A stretch of 64,000 nucleotides of DNA from Azolla pinnata (Eukaryota; Streptophyta; Polypodiopsida; Salviniales; Salviniaceae): contig JBBBWG010027335.1 of the NCBI GenBank assembly GCA_037176905.1, positions 1-64,000 of the forward strand, read 5' to 3'. The notes below the pieces were generated by a model. The model made no database searches, had not been told where the DNA came from, and worked only from the letters and a program-made list of their open reading frames with translations. Both the position numbers and the translations under genes were made by a program. This document shows positions 1-10,959 of this stretch, piece after piece (positions within the stretch are counted from its first letter, which is position 1; every line of letters starts with the position of its first letter).

Positions 1-2
1 GG

Positions 3-185
3 CTCGCCGGCCGCCGCGAGTACATGAACCAGCGCCTCTGGCGCTCGCTCAGCACGCTCTTCCACTCGCCCACCGCCCGCGTCGACGACGGCGACGCCGA
101 CCCCGACCCCGATGTCGCTGTCGGCCGTTCCTCGCCCAACCCTATAGCTTCACAGACCGCCAGTAATGATTGTGACCGACGATGA
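3..185 (+). CDS. 3' end of an unidentified GC-rich gene (partial)
   Basis: The frame that begins at base 3 is open for 60 codons and ends at TGA 183-185. The peptide starts LAGRREYMNQRLWRSLSTLF and is followed by an acidic DDGDADPDPD stretch. Strong GC bias at third codon positions over the first 140 bases resembles the SF3A1 first exon and argues for real coding sequence. The 5' part lies outside the window, so length and domains cannot be judged. I do not recognise the family. The last 20 codons are less GC-biased, so the true end could be an earlier splice site. Reading it as a terminal exon is inference. Confidence 0.45.
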   Translation, partial: LAGRREYMNQRLWRSLSTLFHSPTARVDDGDADPDPDVAVGRSSPNPIASQTASNDCDRR

Positions 186-212
186 CGGCGGCGTGTCGCT
201 CCGCACCACCAG

Positions 213-247
213 TCCTAGCCCCAGGTTTCTCAAACCTGGGGCTAGGA
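213..247. repeat. Perfect 16-bp inverted repeat with 3-nt loop
   Basis: Bases 213-228 and 232-247 are exact reverse complements separated by CTC. The arm core is CCTAGCCCCAGGTTT. In RNA this would form a very stable hairpin, 28 nt after the stop codon of the preceding partial gene. Confidence 0.85.
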
Positions 248-310
248 TTGCTCCCGCATTTTCGCCTGCTTTCCCAGCAAACATTCCCCAGTGTTCCAGC
301 TAACTCTCGG

Positions 311-450
311 CTTGGAACACTACACCTCTCGCTTAATTGTGGGCTTGGAACACTACACCTCTGGCTTAATTGTGGGCCTGGAACACTACAGCTCTGGCTA
401 AATCGTGCCTGGAACACTACACTTCTGGCTAACTGTGCCTATAACACCAC
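311..450. repeat. Minisatellite, about 4.5 copies of a 30-33-bp unit
   Basis: Units start at 311, 344, 377, 408 and 438 and begin CTTGGAACACTACACCTCT or a close variant. The first two periods are exactly 33 bp, the later ones 31 and 30 bp. No coding role is apparent. The rest of 450-1090 is unremarkable sequence without a convincing gene. Confidence 0.85.
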
Positions 451-1097
451 CGATCACCGTCATACTGCCTTCCATCACAAGCTTCGACCTCTGCCGATGT
501 TGCGAAAAAGAAAAGAACACGCGCTCCGAAACCCATGCTACGTGATCCAGCCTACGCTCCAATACTTGATCGGTCCATCCATTCGTCTGATGAGGTCGAT
601 CGGATCCATTTATGTACTCGAATGCCTCGCGAAATAACACTCCCCCCTCGTGCTCTACAAGCAAGACGCGCGGGTTCTGTTCTCTGGGGATCAGCTCGAT
701 GCTAGTGGCCAGCTTCCTTGTCATCGATCGCCTCCGCTCGCCATTGTCGGCATCGTCTCGTTTGACACGGCATATGTTCTCGTCATCTATTATTGGGAAT
801 CCGAGCAAACGGTTCTTAGATCATGCAAGGATGTATAAAGTAGGCAGCTGGCAAGAGGCTGGAAGTCTCAGCTGGATTCTCTTTCTCTCTTTGTGGGATT
901 GGGACCTTCATCCAATCCTCCTCCTCCTCTGAAAGCCATTAGCTTGGCATATTTCCCAGAAGAACCCCATGACCTTTTTTTCCCCCCCTTACGAAGTCAG
1001 CTGCTAATGCTTCTTTTGCATCCTTCATGGGTGGCAGGTTGTCTACCACACAAGCGACGAGCATCATAGACGATGAATGAGTCATACAAAGGCGTCT

Positions 1098-1247
1098 GCA
1101 GAAACGGGGATCATTGTCGCTCTGATGCATGTGGGTGCTACTGCACTCGCGTTGCTTTCCTCGACACTAATGGCAGAAACGGGGATCATTGTTGCTCTGG
1201 ATGCATGTGGGTGCTACTACACTCGCGCCGCTTTCCTCGACGCTAAT
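1098..1247. repeat. Tandem duplication of a 75-bp unit
   Basis: Copies at 1098-1172 and 1173-1247 both begin GCAGAAACGGGGATCATTG and continue through the same GATGCATGTGGGTGCTACT block, differing at a handful of positions. No gene is supported in 1248-1690. Confidence 0.85.
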
Positions 1248-1699
1248 GTCTTGCTTTATCAGAATTCACGCTACACCCATCATCACATGATGTGGGGCAA
1301 ACCCCAATCGATTTTGCGTGGGCCATGTCAGATTCCTGACGTTAGCTAGCCAGTGGATTTGGGTAATCCACTCTCGGCGAGATGGGATCTGCTTGAGGCC
1401 AACTATACCTAAGCAAGGTCAACTTAATAAGGCAGGGATTACCGATGCTTTGAGTGTACTCTTGACTGTGGGGGGTTAGTTATCTTGGTTTCGATTATTA
1501 ATCGATCAAACTATTTACTATGCTTTTTTGCCCATGGGGAGAAGTGAGTCTTTGTCGTAAAACAATCAGCTATTACCAACACCAACTCATACCAACTAAT
1601 GGGATGCAAAGAAAGCGGAGAACCGGTGTACCTCTGGCTAAAGATCAAGCTAGTCTTATCCCTTCTATCTTTTTCCTCTGTCAAGGACTATCACTAGTT

Positions 1700-2560
1700 T
1701 CCACTACAATTCATGTTGTAAAACGTGTCGTCCGTAATCGATCAACGCATCAGATGAGAAGAAACTCCAGAGATACACACACACAGATAGATATAGATGG
1801 AGAGAAAATAATTGTATTAATATTTATGATGATCTCTCACGTGTACTATCTCCTAGGCAGTCACTCTCTCTTTCTCTCTATTACCTCTCCTAACACTATT
1901 GGTGTTTATATACTTGTAGAGAGGAGCTATTTTGGTATGAGCCTATCTTTAGTCCCACTCTTGAAATAGGATTTTGCTTTCTTCAGAAGCTTCAAGAGGG
2001 TTCTCATCAGATTTAGAGGCAGGAGGGTTAGACGCCAGAAATAGAAGGCGTGCAGAAAGAGAGGAGTGGGACGACATACTCAGTTTCACAATAATTCTCA
2101 AACAAATGTCAAGCTTAATCCCATCTTTCTTCTTTCTTTGTTCTTTCCTCCTTCATTGCACGCCGTCGCTCTATCTTCTTCTCAGTTTATGGGACCATGA
2201 GTCATGTTGATTTATCCTGCTCAAACGCCATATCGTTATCGGTCAAACTCTAAATATCCTAATATTTACTGTGATCACCAGTTATGTGCTGCATGTTCAC
2301 TTTCGGGAAGAGTCGCAGCTTGTTAAGGCCCATAGCCTTAGTAAATATGCCAACTGCCTGATCATTTGTGTTGACATGAAGGAGAGTAATATCATTGGCT
2401 AGTATCCATTCTCAAATATAGTGGTATAGTGCACCTTGATATGTTTAGTCCAAGTGTGAAACATTAGATTCTTTGCCAATTGTATGTTGTTGGGATAGTT
2501 GTTCGTCCATTGTATATACAATCGAGCGAACGTGAAAAGGGAGGATACTAGTTGTGTGTG
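1700..2560 (-). mobile_element. Ty1/copia retrotransposon fossil: RNase H end plus LTR-like tract
   Basis: On the minus strand, 2285-2560 encodes fragments of the copia RNase H region, including LAKNLMFHTWTKHIKVHY and a downstream DQAVGIFTKAMGLNKLRLF block, which match the family's LAKN...HARTKHI...ADILTK signature. Below it, roughly 1700-2250, is an LTR-like stretch with a TATA motif (TATATAAACACC on the minus strand). The element is broken and old, with only a small part of pol left. The outer limits are approximate. Confidence 0.6.
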
Positions 2561-2639
2561 AGATAATAGGAGCTTCTTTTTCTTCCTGCTCATCTCTACT
2601 GCTCTTTCTCTTTCTTCTTCCTCTCTACTTGAAACCATA

Positions 2640-3217
2640 GGCAGGGGTGAGGCTGCTCAAGCACAACCTTGGAGAGTGCGGAGGAAAGTAACTAGCACAA
2701 ATTTGATGTTTCCATGCACATCGACTAAGGATAATAATCACGATAGTGCATGACGGCCATGGTCGGCCCATGTGTTGGCCATGTCAACGGCCATAACAAA
2801 AAGTAGCAACATTGGCGGCGGCGTTGGCAATGATAGCAGCATTGGCAACGACGTGGCCAATGATAGCAACAACGATGGTGGCGGCGGTAAAGGCAATCCG
2901 CATCATGTCAAGGAGTTGAGGCATCACTCAAACCTCTGAGCTGCTACAGCCCAAGGTAGAGCATGCGCTGCCAATGTACCAAGCCACTGAAACGAAACGT
3001 CACGAACCCTAAAAAGGGCACTAAGATGGTCCATCGGCTAACGGACACACTGGTGCATGAGAAGACACAGAGGCGAGTGTCGCAACGGGTTGTCGGAAAG
3101 TCGAGGAGTTACACGCCATAGTGGATTAGTCGTGTCGTATTGCGTTGGGCTATATGAAGAATCGTGCCAAAAATCCGCATTGCACAAAGTTCATTGCAAA
3201 TACGAGTGCGCCGCACG
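2640..3217. other. Gene-free stretch with GGC/GCAAC-rich low-complexity patch
   Basis: No open frame of convincing length or composition. Bases 2800-2890 hold an imperfect low-complexity patch of GGCGGCGG and ATTGGCAATGATAGCAAC-like phrases. Confidence 0.5.
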
Positions 3218-3475
3218 TGTCATGGATAGATATAGAAGAGCAGAACAAAGCTAGGCAAAGGCAGAAAAGTTAAGTGATAAGAATATAGACGAAACTAAGT
3301 ATTGATTCTATAATTAGCATTGTTCACCTTGATCCCAATCAAAGTGAACCCATGTATTTATACAATGCCTCTGAACTCGTGAATGCAAGAAAAGGTCATA
3401 TATGCAAGAAGAACGAGATACATGTAGAAGCTTCTAGAAAGTTTCTAGAACATCCGAAAGAGATATTAAATATAT
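3218..3475 (-). mobile_element. LTR-like fragment, inverted partner of 11234-11493
   Basis: Read on the minus strand, this block aligns along its whole length with 11234-11493. Shared landmarks are TTTAATATCTCTTTC, a TTCTAGAAG palindrome, TATAAATACA, GGTTCAC.TTGAT...ATCAAGGTGAAC, and a CATGACA end. The TATA box and CA end fit an LTR promoter/terminator region, probably of a copia-type element. I see no internal domain next to it, so it looks like an old solo LTR or LTR fragment. Confidence 0.5.
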
Positions 3476-3964
3476 ATATATATATATATTGACATTTATA
3501 TCATGATTTTATGTTTGATTAATTGCTTAGACTAATTGACTTTATAGTTATAAAAGGTCAAAGGTTCAAAACCTAACCAATTGCATCCCATTAGGCTATA
3601 CACACTACCTCGTACAATCCGTTAAATTGAGTTGAGCTTTACCGTGAGGAGTTGTGTTGTGTCGTGTTGAGACACTAAGATGAGTTAAATCGAGTCGCAT
3701 TACATCACACCACAAAGAACCACAACACTACTAGCCAATGCATTACAAATAGCAAGCCACGCAAAGGATTTTACGATGGTTGAGTTAGATGTGTCGCTAG
3801 AAAGCGAAACACGACAAAAACCAAGGACTCGTAAGCGATCGATAAAATTCAAGGAGAAAGACCTAGCCAATGGTTATACCATTATCGTGACCAAGCGAGC
3901 CTGGTCGATAAGGAAGAGTTGAGTTGTTGTGGGATGTACTCCTTTGAACAAGGATTTTGGGTAA

Positions 3965-4345
3965 GGACCTCATGAGGTAAACAAAGAGACTGAACACAAA
4001 TGCCTTTATTAATGAGACATTTCACATTATATCTTTTATTAATGAGACATTTAATATTATATCCTTTATTAATAAGACATTTCATACTATTCTTTATTAA
4101 TAAGACATTTCACCCTATATCAAGGGAGTTGTATGTCTTATGCTATGTACTATATCATAAGTGTGTCAAGTGTTATTTCTTTATTTTATGATGCACTCCT
4201 TCGATAAAGGATCAAGTAGGGACCTCATGAGGAAGACAAAGAGACCGTGCACCTGTGCCTTTATTAATGAGATATTTCATACTATATCAAAAGAGTTGTA
4301 TGGCTCGGACGTGCTAGGTACTATCTTATAAGTGTGTCAAATGTT
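3965..4345. repeat. Nested tandem repeats (30-bp units inside a duplicated block)
   Basis: A TTTATTAATGAGACATTT unit repeats at about 30-bp spacing from 4003 to 4121 (four copies). The larger block beginning GGACCTCATGAGG near 3966 recurs near 4213, and its tail ATAAGTGTGTCAA recurs near 4158 and 4330. No gene is present. Confidence 0.75.
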
Positions 4346-7015
4346 ATTTACCTATTTCATGTACGATATTATAAGTTTGTCCATATCAATTTATAAATAT
4401 CTTTCAGCAATTCAAACAATTTTGCACGTAATATAGCTTCACATGTAGGTTTGATTACAACCTTGAATTCCTCTTTGATACTTGATAGTGATATTATCGA
4501 CTATTTCTTATTACTTTAGGAAATTGTTCCACTTTAGATTAATTGTCTAACCAAACGGTCGTTATATAGGCCTTCAATTGAATTGCCTCTATGTGAAGAT
4601 AGAGGATATTGCGATCAAACATATCACTAATGTACTAAGTAACTAGCATGTAACTAGATAATAGTAAAGTATTTGAGACTTTCGATGATCTTATAGATAT
4701 TGGGCTATATCGCCTGGCTCATTGGAATTCATTTTTAACTCTAAATTTATGTTCATGGTGTTGAGACAGACTTGCAATCAGTTATCCTAATTTTGTAAAG
4801 CACAAACAACTCATAATATTGATGTTAAGCACAATAAACCCATAATGGTAGTTGTCTGGTATATAGAGTGAAACCTCACGAAAATATAGACCAATTATAT
4901 ATATAAATTAAAACTATATATATATAATAAATAAATAAATTGTTAGTTATAAACATAGATAAAAGTTAAGATTTAGAAACATGCAAAGGCTAGATTTATA
5001 ATTAAACAAGAAAAGAAAGATATCTATATATATATATATAAGGGGAAATAAGTTAAGCTCTAACCTTACACCTTTATTTTTAAAAGTTCCCAATAAAAGC
5101 AATATTTGATAATGAAAAGAAAAAAAACTAATTTTAAATAAAAACATTTGCTTTGGTTTACCCAAACAAAACAACTTTTTTTAAGAAAATGCAAAGAATT
5201 AAGGAAGAGAGGAAAAAAAGGTAGATTAACAAAACATGAATCAACTCTATTTAAAGTATAATCACTCTTGTGTTTTAGGGAAATATAATGATTAATAATC
5301 TCTTTTAACAAAATACTCTGTTGTGCCAAACAATTCAAATAAAATCGAATAACCAATTTTCTTTCTTTATTTATTATAGATTAATACTCTTAGAAACATA
5401 TCATTTGAGAATTCTCAAGCTCGAGAATCTTCTAATATGTTTTAAAATCTTAGTCTTACTTATCTCTTGGTTCAAAATCTCAATAGTTACAGACACATGA
5501 TCTTATAGTTGTATATAACCCATAACCTCTTGACAACATTAGACTATGGAATGAGCCTTCTAAACATTGTAACCAACTTGGTGTCATGATACTGGTGAAT
5601 CAATTACATTAAACTACACTAAGAACATGTGTTTCCTTGAAATACACCTTTCACGTGAACCAATATTCAAGAATATTAACACCTCGGCTTTTTTACTCCT
5701 CGATGCTTTCGTTCTTTAATGGGATGGTATTCAATTAGGCGATTTTGAGCTAACTAGTCACATACAATTAGTTTCTTTGTTAACATGGGAGGTTCTACAC
5801 ATACTTGGGTAGAACTATTAGGGTTTTCTATTAATGACTATAAAATAAGACTAAGAGGACATTAGAATGAGAAAATATTTAAGAAGATATTAGAATAAAG
5901 AGTCAATTGTTAAAATAAATTATTTATAAAAAAATATTAGAACTAATAACCTTTACCAAAGTAAAGAAGAAAATAAACTCAACAAAGTATAGATAACATT
6001 AAAATGACACACAATTGTTATCTTTTATATTATTTAAAAAAATAAGATTTGTAATAGCTCATATAACCCTTAGTTATATATACTTTGTAATGCACTCGTA
6101 AATTGTTATATGTCGATCCTTTTATGCATTGAATTTTACTCATATGCAAAGTATGTCAAATTTATTATAACAAATCTTAATAGTTATTTTATCACTTTAA
6201 TGATATTTATATTGTTTTATAACTAAGCATAAGAAACGTGATATTATCTTACAATAGATCACTATGCCACTCCTTGCCTCAACACATGCTTATCTTGGTA
6301 TTATAATCATTTTGCCAATTTATATTGCTCAATATATTCCCTTTCTTCCTCTTTCAATAGGTTTTTTAAGTGTTTATTTTAATAAGAGTTTATTGATGCA
6401 GTTCCTTTGGCCATTTCCTTGATCAATGAGAAATCTTGTAACATGCAAGTTACGGAGAAATGGAATTGATATTATTTAACAAACATTGGGATTACTAAGT
6501 AGAAACGACATCCCTTAAATCAACCTTAAAATTAGACCATCAAGAAAACCAAGTCAGAATAAATATTTTAAAGTTATAAATGGCTAATCAAATTGACCAA
6601 TTTCAAACCAAACTCCTATTTGAAGTGTTAGTGCTTGTGAAGTACAAAAAATTCTTTTGGACATGCAATTGTGCCCCAATCATACAAAATGATAGCACCA
6701 AGCTATTATTGTCGATAAGATATTTGATTTTGGAGGCATGGTGTTGTTTAGAATAGGTGTAGGCCTGTAGATTGGGAGTTAAGATATGACCCTACACCAG
6801 AATAGACAGGGCCCTTTAAGAACAAGAAAATGAGCGACCAAGTCAGAATCAGTCCCCATCAGAGCATATGATGAGTTGATTAAAAAGATCTTGTTGCTAG
6901 GAGGAGACATAACAGTCCAATGAAAGAGAAACATGATGCAAAAGAGAATCACAAACGGCCGGTAAATCTATAGTTTCCATGTTTGCATAATATTGATATA
7001 TATAATGAATATCCA
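4346..7015. other. AT-rich intergenic DNA without recognisable genes
   Basis: Long AT-rich stretch with a short AT dinucleotide run near 5020-5040. Open frames here are short and biased by A/T composition. Probably decayed transposon sequence, but I could not assign a family. Confidence 0.5.
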
Positions 7016-7019
7016 ATAA

Positions 7020-7131
7020 AGAAAATCACAACTCAAGCAAGGAATGAACATCCAAAAAACAAAATCACAACTCAATCAAGGAATGAACATCCAAAAAAAA
7101 AAACTACAACTCAATTTAGGAATGAACATCA
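7020..7131. repeat. Three copies of a 39-bp tandem unit
   Basis: Units at about 7025, 7064 and 7103 share ATCACAACTCAA and GGAATGAACATCCAAAA. They lie about 300 bp beyond the TM9SF stop codon. A GATGAAGAAGAAGATGGTGATGATG-type patch follows at 7265-7300, possibly in the 3'UTR. Confidence 0.8.
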
Positions 7132-7437
7132 CTAAATACAGTTAGCAAATAAAGCTAATCATAATGGTGGGGCATATATCTTAGCATTTCCATCAAATAG
7201 ACACTTGAAGGAAACAAGATTTTGTTGCCATATAGCAACTAAACATTTCTTTAATCTATGGAGAAGATGAAGAAGAAGATGGTGATGATGATGATGATGA
7301 TCCCATCTGTTGTTCCATAGCTTTTACATCATTACAATGATTGATTAAATTAGAAAAATGGCTTCCTCTACAACAATGCTGTTCCTCAAGTGATCCAACC
7401 AACTACTCTCCACTTGCAGATCCAATCATTCAATCAA

Positions 7438-9414
7438 TCAATCGATTTTGACCGATGAAAAAAGGTAGTGGACAAACCAAAATGACATGAGAAAGCCAAT
7501 CGTGCCAGTTGCAAGTATGATTGCAAGAGCCATTAAGAAAGAGTAGCCCAAGTACAATGTGGTCGAAACAGGGCCGCTAAGGCTGCGAAGATCAAAAACC
7601 AAATAGTTGAGAGCATACAAGAAAACATAAAGACCCACCGATCCAGACGCGAAGAAGGACTTCCACCACCATTGCCAATCCTCCACGCACAAATGCATGT
7701 AGGTGAGCACCACCGAGACCTCAGCACAAACTATGACGAGAAGAAGCAATACGATGAACAGGAAACCAAACACATAATATACCCGTCCCAGCCAGATGCT
7801 TGACATGATGAAGAAAAGCTCAATGAAGACGGTTCCAAATGGTAATGTCCCTGCTCCAAGAACAAGCAGCCATGAAGGGTACTTTTGCTTGGGAATTTCT
7901 CTTGGGATCTGGTTGGTCCGAACAGGATATTGTATGTGCTCTGCCCTTGTTCCCAGAAAGCCTCCTAGGAGTGTCATCGGTAATGAAATGCAAAACCATA
8001 GCGCCAGGAGGAGGAAAAACAAAGAGATCGGGATGGCACCAGTGCTCTTGCTAGCCCAAAGCAAGAAATTCAGCGCCATTAGAACTCCAAAGGCGATTCC
8101 AGGAAAGAAGCAAGCAACACGCAATGAGATGGATCTCCATCCAATAGAATCCCCTTTGATAGTTCTCCATAGCCTCACCGCCACATATCCAGCAGCTATT
8201 CCAAGGATGAGATAGAGAATAATCATCCCCGAAAGAAGCATACCACGAGAAGCAGGGGACATGAAACCAAAGGCTGCAAAGAGTATTGTTACAGCAGCCA
8301 TTCCGATGATTTGCATTCCATCACCTACCATTATACATAGCAGCTGAGAATTTGCCGGCGTTCTGAACACATCTCCAACAACTAGTTTCCACCCTGACAG
8401 CTCTTCGGCCATTTGTGCTTGGGCTTCCTTATCTAATTCCTCATATCTCGTGAGATCACGACGCACTGTACGAAGGAAGATAACAAACACGATACCCGCT
8501 AGAAACAAGATGACCATCAACGAGTTCAGGATTGAAAACCAATGCACCCGAGAGCCTTCCATTTTCAGATATGCATCCCATCTGGATGGCCAGCGGATAT
8601 CGCTCTTCACAAAGTTCACTTGGTAAGAAAACACAATTTGCTCTCCTTCTTTGATATATTGCTGAGATCCTTCTTCACAATCTACTGGTGGAGATATCGT
8701 GTCATACATGTTAAGGTGGGAGATTGCCTCCTTATCAGCATGGAGAACACTGCAAGGGCTGACCTCAAACCCAACAACCCGAAATCCTGATGAGTTTTTC
8801 CCACTATCGACCATTACCACATCCATGCCATCTCCAGTGCCAATCACATTCGACACACTTGAGCTTTGGTATTCATGAATATAAACTGTGAACTTTAGAT
8901 GGTTGATTATGAAATGTTGGCTTCGCGTATCATCAAAAAATCCCACAGGAAATCCTGTCCATTGAAGTGTGACTTCTCCACTAGTGATATACCTAATGGC
9001 CGGAAGATTATCCAGCATTATGTTCACCTGATAGAGGTCATTGATCCTCTGCTTTAAGACCTTGACAGTATCTTCACTCAGCTTAGGAGTTGTACAAAGA
9101 TAGATGCTGGATTTATCCACATTCATATTGAACTTATAAGGCGAATTCTCAATGCGATCTCCCATAAGAAGCTCGCCAAGATTCTCAGCACTATGCTTCT
9201 CACCCTCGGCTGGCTTACAATAAGGTAAGCTATAGTAACTGAATGGAAGCTCAGTTTCAATTGAAGTGAGGGAGTTTACCATAACCGAGAGCTGTTCATT
9301 GGGTGCGAATTGTCTCATGTAACTTCCTGGTAGGTAGAACCCATCAACATAACAAGCTCTTAATAGCATGGCCATGGAAAGAATGTAGACCCATGAGTGT
9401 GTGATAAATGCCAT
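7438..9414 (-). CDS. Transmembrane 9 superfamily member (TMN11/TMN12-like endomembrane protein)
   Basis: A single uninterrupted frame of 658 residues, the usual length for plant nonaspanins. A hydrophobic signal peptide (about 1-24) is followed by the family hallmark GFYLPGSYM and a large lumenal domain containing NSLTSIETELPFSYYSLPYC and SAENLGELLMGDRIENS. From about residue 290 there are nine hydrophobic helices, with the conserved RVHWFSILNSLMVILFLAG, FLRTVRRDLTRYEELDKEA, GTRAEHIQYPVRTNQIPREI and CAEVSVVLTYMHLCVEDW segments. The C terminus is YLFSSVKID, the KXD/E Golgi-retention type known for this family. From memory it resembles Arabidopsis TMN11/TMN12, which are also intronless in the coding region. 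Expected location is Golgi/endosome; the molecular function of the family is poorly defined. ATG 9414-9412 precedes the signal peptide directly. Confidence 0.95.
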   Translation of the reverse strand: MAFITHSWVYILSMAMLLRACYVDGFYLPGSYMRQFAPNEQLSVMVNSLTSIETELPFSYYSLPYCKPAEGEKHSAENLGELLMGDRIENSPYKFNMNVDKSSIYLCTTPKLSEDTVKVLKQRINDLYQVNIMLDNLPAIRYITSGEVTLQWTGFPVGFFDDTRSQHFIINHLKFTVYIHEYQSSSVSNVIGTGDGMDVVMVDSGKNSSGFRVVGFEVSPCSVLHADKEAISHLNMYDTISPPVDCEEGSQQYIKEGEQIVFSYQVNFVKSDIRWPSRWDAYLKMEGSRVHWFSILNSLMVILFLAGIVFVIFLRTVRRDLTRYEELDKEAQAQMAEELSGWKLVVGDVFRTPANSQLLCIMVGDGMQIIGMAAVTILFAAFGFMSPASRGMLLSGMIILYLILGIAAGYVAVRLWRTIKGDSIGWRSISLRVACFFPGIAFGVLMALNFLLWASKSTGAIPISLFFLLLALWFCISLPMTLLGGFLGTRAEHIQYPVRTNQIPREIPKQKYPSWLLVLGAGTLPFGTVFIELFFIMSSIWLGRVYYVFGFLFIVLLLLVIVCAEVSVVLTYMHLCVEDWQWWWKSFFASGSVGLYVFLYALNYLVFDLRSLSGPVSTTLYLGYSFLMALAIILATGTIGFLMSFWFVHYLFSSVKID

Positions 9415-9512
9415 CTTTCACTTTAAGTAAATCTTTGGAATGTATCTCACAGAAAATTCTGCTTCACAATCTGGGAGAGTTACAAAGACTCCCTTCGCAT
9501 CATCCTTTCTTA

Positions 9513-10661
9513 TCTGCAATTCAAGGCCAATTAGATAATCTATTATATTAACTTAATGAGAGTTACAGGATTTGCAACTAATTATTAGTCAATTACATGT
9601 ATTATCCTTGATATGATTCTTTTATCAGTCGGCAACTCATGTACAGCTAAATTACGAACCCCTATAAAACTTATATGAGATGCAATGTTCTACAGGCTTT
9701 GCAGCTGATTGCCAATCAAATAATGTATTCCAATATATACTTGATATGTAGATCTAGGTTACGGTGTGTAGATCATGGTTAAAGTTGGTAGATAATCCAA
9801 AACAAGATCCATGTACACTCACACTGAGCAGCTAATCTCCCCATCTTGTTAAGGATGAGCACTTCTCTGTACCACATCTGTGGGGAAGATATGGATTTAA
9901 TGTTTGCATACAAAAGAACCCTATGTTTAACCTCACAACTTGGAAGAAATTTATTTATTAAGTTACAGATCGCATCTACGCAGGGAAGAAAAGGCTTCTT
10001 TCTTTTGCTGGGGGCAGGAGAGACATAAAGATCTTTACAAATCTGCCATTTTTAGGTATGTAAATGGAGCAATCTCTTCTTCTGCAGATGGAGTGCGTGT
10101 GTTTGCGCGTGTGAATTGTGGTAAGGTTTTTATGTCTCCATTGCTTGTCTTTGCTTATAACCAAAAGCATAGCAATACGAACACGCACACAGATCTACTC
10201 GTAGATATCGTTCTTCTTTGTACCAAATAGTTAGATTTCTACTTCTTCTCTGTTCTGCATCTACTTCTTTGCAAATCGCATGTATATAAAAAAAAGGAAA
10301 GAAGAGCAACAAAGCGGATCTTTTTCGCAAGCAACTATCTGCATCGTTCCCGATCTACGCGTTAAGCCTCTTTCCGTATGGCGAGAGAGAGCGAGGGAGA
10401 AGGAGAGAACGCTCTGCGAAATGCGGAGCTTGCGAGGTGCAAAAGAAACGGCCGTCCCATCTCCTTCGCCACGCACAAGGAAAAGGAGCAGCATTGCAAC
10501 GGGTGACACAAGGGGGGGAAGCATGCGACAGGGCCATGGTCAAAAGAATATTAGGGCAGAGTGCAGATCGGAGCGAAGAGAGAAGAAGCCAAATAAGTAG
10601 AGGAAGGAATCAGGATCAAGAGGTAGAAAGAAGAGCACAGACAGAGCGGAGGAGAAATACC
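9513..10661 (-). other. Probable 5'UTR intron region of the TM9SF gene
   Basis: On the minus strand a good donor (CTTCGCAG/GTATTTC, boundary at 10661/10660) and acceptor (TTGAATTGCAG/ATAAG, boundary at 9514/9513) would remove about 1.15 kb and leave a leader of about 100 nt before the ATG at 9414. The DNA between 10280 and 10750 is GC- and purine-rich, as expected for a promoter and first leader exon. This is inference from splice-site quality only. Confidence 0.4.
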
Positions 10662-10707
10662 TGCGAAGGAAGATCGATGGCGATGGAGAGCTTCTTCAGT
10701 CACACGC

Positions 10708-10746
10708 AGAAGAAGAAGAAGAAGAGAAGAAGAAGAAGAGAAAGAG
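10708..10746. repeat. GAA/AGA trinucleotide tract
   Basis: An almost pure AGAAGAAGA run next to the inferred transcription start of the TM9SF gene. On the minus strand it is a TTC-rich pyrimidine tract, common in plant core promoters and leaders. Confidence 0.8.
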
Positions 10747-10959
10747 AAGATCGTTTTTTAAGCACAGATATATGACTAAGGGCTCGTTCACACGCACACC
10801 ATATCTTCTGGGCTAAGCTAAGGCACTGTGTAAAATAATCTGCTTGCTGATTCCAGATCTGTATTTGCAGGCTGGGTTTTATGAACGGACGATTCCAGAT
10901 ACGCATCGACGAATACGTACGCCTGTATTGGATCGACGTATACGGCTGGGCGTGTATAC

